Positions 5,913 to 6,930 of a stretch of 6,930 nt of DNA are shown one piece after another (within the stretch, counting starts at the first letter, position 1; every line of letters starts with the position of its first letter). Made by a program: the position numbers and the translations under genes. Origin of the DNA: CAZPXF01 sp964590945 (lineage in GTDB: Bacteria > Bacillota > Clostridia > Lachnospirales > Lachnospiraceae); assembly GCA_964590945.1 (NCBI GenBank), contig CAZPXF010000096.1, positions 1 through 6,930 on the forward strand, read 5' to 3'. The notes beneath the pieces were generated by a model. That model was not told where the DNA came from and did no database searches. It saw only the letters and a list, made by a program, of their open reading frames with translations.

Positions 5913-6779
5913 ATGGCAAAAGTTGCAATAGTAACAGACAGCAATAGTGGTATCACGCAGAGCCAGGGTAAGGAGTACGGGATTTTCGTGCTTCCGATGC
6001 CGTTCTTTATCAATGAGAAATTATATTATGAAGATATCACATTGAGTCAGGAAGAATTTTATGAGTATTTGAAAACAGGCGCTGAGATCTCTACTTCACA
6101 GCCTTCTCCGGGAAGTGTGACGGATTTTTGGGATGAAATTCTGAAAGAGTACGATGAGATCGTCCATATTCCAATGTCCAGCGGACTCAGCAGCTCCTGC
6201 GCGACAGCAATGCTGCTGGCTGAGGATTATGACGGCCGGGTGGAGGTCGTGGACAATCACCGTATTTCCATTACGCAGCGCCGTGCAGCGCTGGATGCAA
6301 AGATGATGGCTGATAACGGCAAGAGCGCGAAAGAGATCAAGGAAATCCTGCTGCGCGATAAAGCAGAGTCGATCATCTATATTACCGTAGACGATCTTTC
6401 CTATCTGAAAAAGGGCGGCCGCCTTACTCCGGCGGTTGCAGCGATCGGGACGATCCTCAATCTGAAACCGATCCTGATCATCGACGGTGAGAAGCTGGAT
6501 GCATTTTCCAGAACACGCGGCTGGAAAGCAGCGAAAAAAGGAATGATTAAGGCGATCAAGGATGATCTTGAGAATCGTTTCCACGGAGCCTCTATCGACG
6601 AGTTCCATATGGATCTGGCATATACATGCAGTGCCGAGGAAGCACAGGAGTGGGAGAACGAGGTCGCGGAAGCCTTTCCGGGAGTTCCGATCCATAAGGA
6701 TCCGTTGTCCTTAAGCGTTTCCTGCCATATCGGGCCGGGATCAAAGGCGATCACGATCACAAGAAAATACAGAGATTAA
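5913..6779 (+). CDS. DegV family fatty-acid-binding protein (FakB type)
   Basis: DegV/FakB proteins hold a fatty acid so that the kinase FakA can phosphorylate it, feeding exogenous fatty acids into phospholipid synthesis. The 288-residue product has the normal family length. It starts with AKVAIVTDSNSGI, followed by the TSQPSPG loop (61-67), the SSGLSSS loop (89-95), the LKKGGRL segment (165-171) and the C-terminal HIGPGS (272-277). T61, S93 and H272 correspond in position to the carboxylate-binding threonine, serine and histidine described for staphylococcal FakB, so ligand binding is likely. There is no signal peptide. Firmicutes usually carry several DegV paralogues with different acyl preferences, and the preference cannot be read here. 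No FakA kinase gene is in the window. The gene sits 60 nt after the DUF711 gene, a larger gap than the others, and is closed by a terminator. It may be transcribed with the upstream genes or from its own weak promoter. Confidence 0.95.
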   Translation: MAKVAIVTDSNSGITQSQGKEYGIFVLPMPFFINEKLYYEDITLSQEEFYEYLKTGAEISTSQPSPGSVTDFWDEILKEYDEIVHIPMSSGLSSSCATAMLLAEDYDGRVEVVDNHRISITQRRAALDAKMMADNGKSAKEIKEILLRDKAESIIYITVDDLSYLKKGGRLTPAVAAIGTILNLKPILIIDGEKLDAFSRTRGWKAAKKGMIKAIKDDLENRFHGASIDEFHMDLAYTCSAEEAQEWENEVAEAFPGVPIHKDPLSLSVSCHIGPGSKAITITRKYRD

Positions 6780-6785
6780 TGAGAG

Positions 6786-6815
6786 TGGGAGGCAGACGGT
6801 CTCCCATTTGTTGTT
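6786..6815 (+). terminator. Intrinsic terminator after the DegV gene
   Basis: TGGGAGGC (6786-6793) pairs with GTCTCCCA read from 6799 to 6806, giving an eight-pair stem with one G-T wobble and a five-base loop AGACG (6794-6798). A T-rich tract TTTGTTGTT follows (6807-6815). It starts six nt after the DegV stop and is the only convincing terminator in the window, so it probably ends the whole transcript. The opposite strand has no T tract after the stem, so it should act on + strand transcription only. Confidence 0.85.
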
Positions 6816-6871
6816 GACAGGCATGCGAAAGGATCTCTCCGTGTAATGCGGCGGGGATATGCTGCCTGTCA
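6815..6871. repeat. Imperfect inverted repeat with nested hairpin, role unknown
   Basis: TGACAGGCA (6815-6823) is the perfect reverse complement of TGCCTGTCA (6863-6871). Inside lies a second stem, 6833-6841 with 6849-6858, of nine pairs with two G-T wobbles and one bulged C, closed by the loop TGTAATG. Neither strand has a good T tract after the outer stem, so it is not a convincing terminator. It could be a small structured RNA, a protein-binding site or a short repeat element. I recognise no known family. Confidence 0.45.
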
Positions 6872-6901
6872 TGTTTCGATAAAATGATCGGAAAATAATA
6901 C

Positions 6902-6930
6902 TGGAACTTTCATGCGAGTTATGTTAAAAT
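6902..6930 (+). promoter_or_regulatory. Possible extended -10 promoter for a gene beyond the window
   Basis: TAAAAT (6925-6930) matches the -10 consensus at five of six positions and is preceded by TG one base upstream (6922-6923), an extended -10 element. The best -35 at 17-nt spacing, TGGAAC (6902-6907), is weak. The window ends here, so the gene it would serve cannot be seen. Confidence 0.35.

Noticed and set aside
6415..6424. Ten-base palindrome GGCGGCCGCC in the DegV gene
   Set aside because: It encodes the conserved Gly-Gly-Arg of the family motif, so coding constraint accounts for it.
6814..6847. Promoter using TTGACA at 6814-6819
   Set aside because: No -10 lies at 16-18 nt. TGTAAT at 6842 gives a 22-nt spacer, and the TTGACA overlaps the terminator tail and the outer hairpin arm.

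Overview
The window is a compact run of six complete genes, all on the + strand, from what looks like a Firmicute of the Clostridia, most likely a Lachnospiraceae-type gut anaerobe. That assignment is an inference from strong AGGAGG-type ribosome binding sites, protein sequence character, roughly balanced base composition and gene content. I see no insertion sequence, tRNA, rRNA, CRISPR array or phage gene. Most of the window is ordinary chromosomal core.

Layout: a short leader with a plausible sigma-A promoter (4-32) precedes polA (DNA polymerase I, 85-2727). Then come coaE (dephospho-CoA kinase, start best placed at 2769), a WalJ/YycJ-type metallo-beta-lactamase-fold hydrolase (3384-4181), a stand-alone ACT-domain protein of the UPF0237 type (4200-4472), a DUF711/UPF0210 'PFL family' protein (4488-5852) and a DegV/FakB-type fatty-acid-binding protein (start best placed at 5913, end 6779). 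Gaps are 41, 18, 18, 15 and 60 nt, and no internal terminator is visible, so one transcript could cover all six. A clear intrinsic terminator (6786-6815) follows the last gene. Beyond it lie a second, larger inverted-repeat structure (6815-6871) and a possible promoter running into the window edge.

How the genes may work together: polA and the WalJ-type nuclease candidate fit a DNA repair theme, with CoaE, a housekeeping coenzyme A enzyme, between them. The ACT protein and the DUF711 protein form a tightly spaced pair that also occurs in other Firmicutes (for example streptococci) and whose biochemical role is, to my knowledge, not established. This pair is the best candidate here for an undescribed system: a small-molecule-sensing ACT subunit next to an enzyme-like protein with a PFL-like fold. 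The DegV protein probably presents acyl groups to a fatty acid kinase encoded elsewhere.

Smaller points of interest are a Pol I proofreading domain that has lost key acidic residues, a perfect 10-bp tandem duplication that supplies the DegV ribosome binding site, two-codon start-stop reading frames just before three of the gene starts, and the unexplained hairpin element after the terminator.
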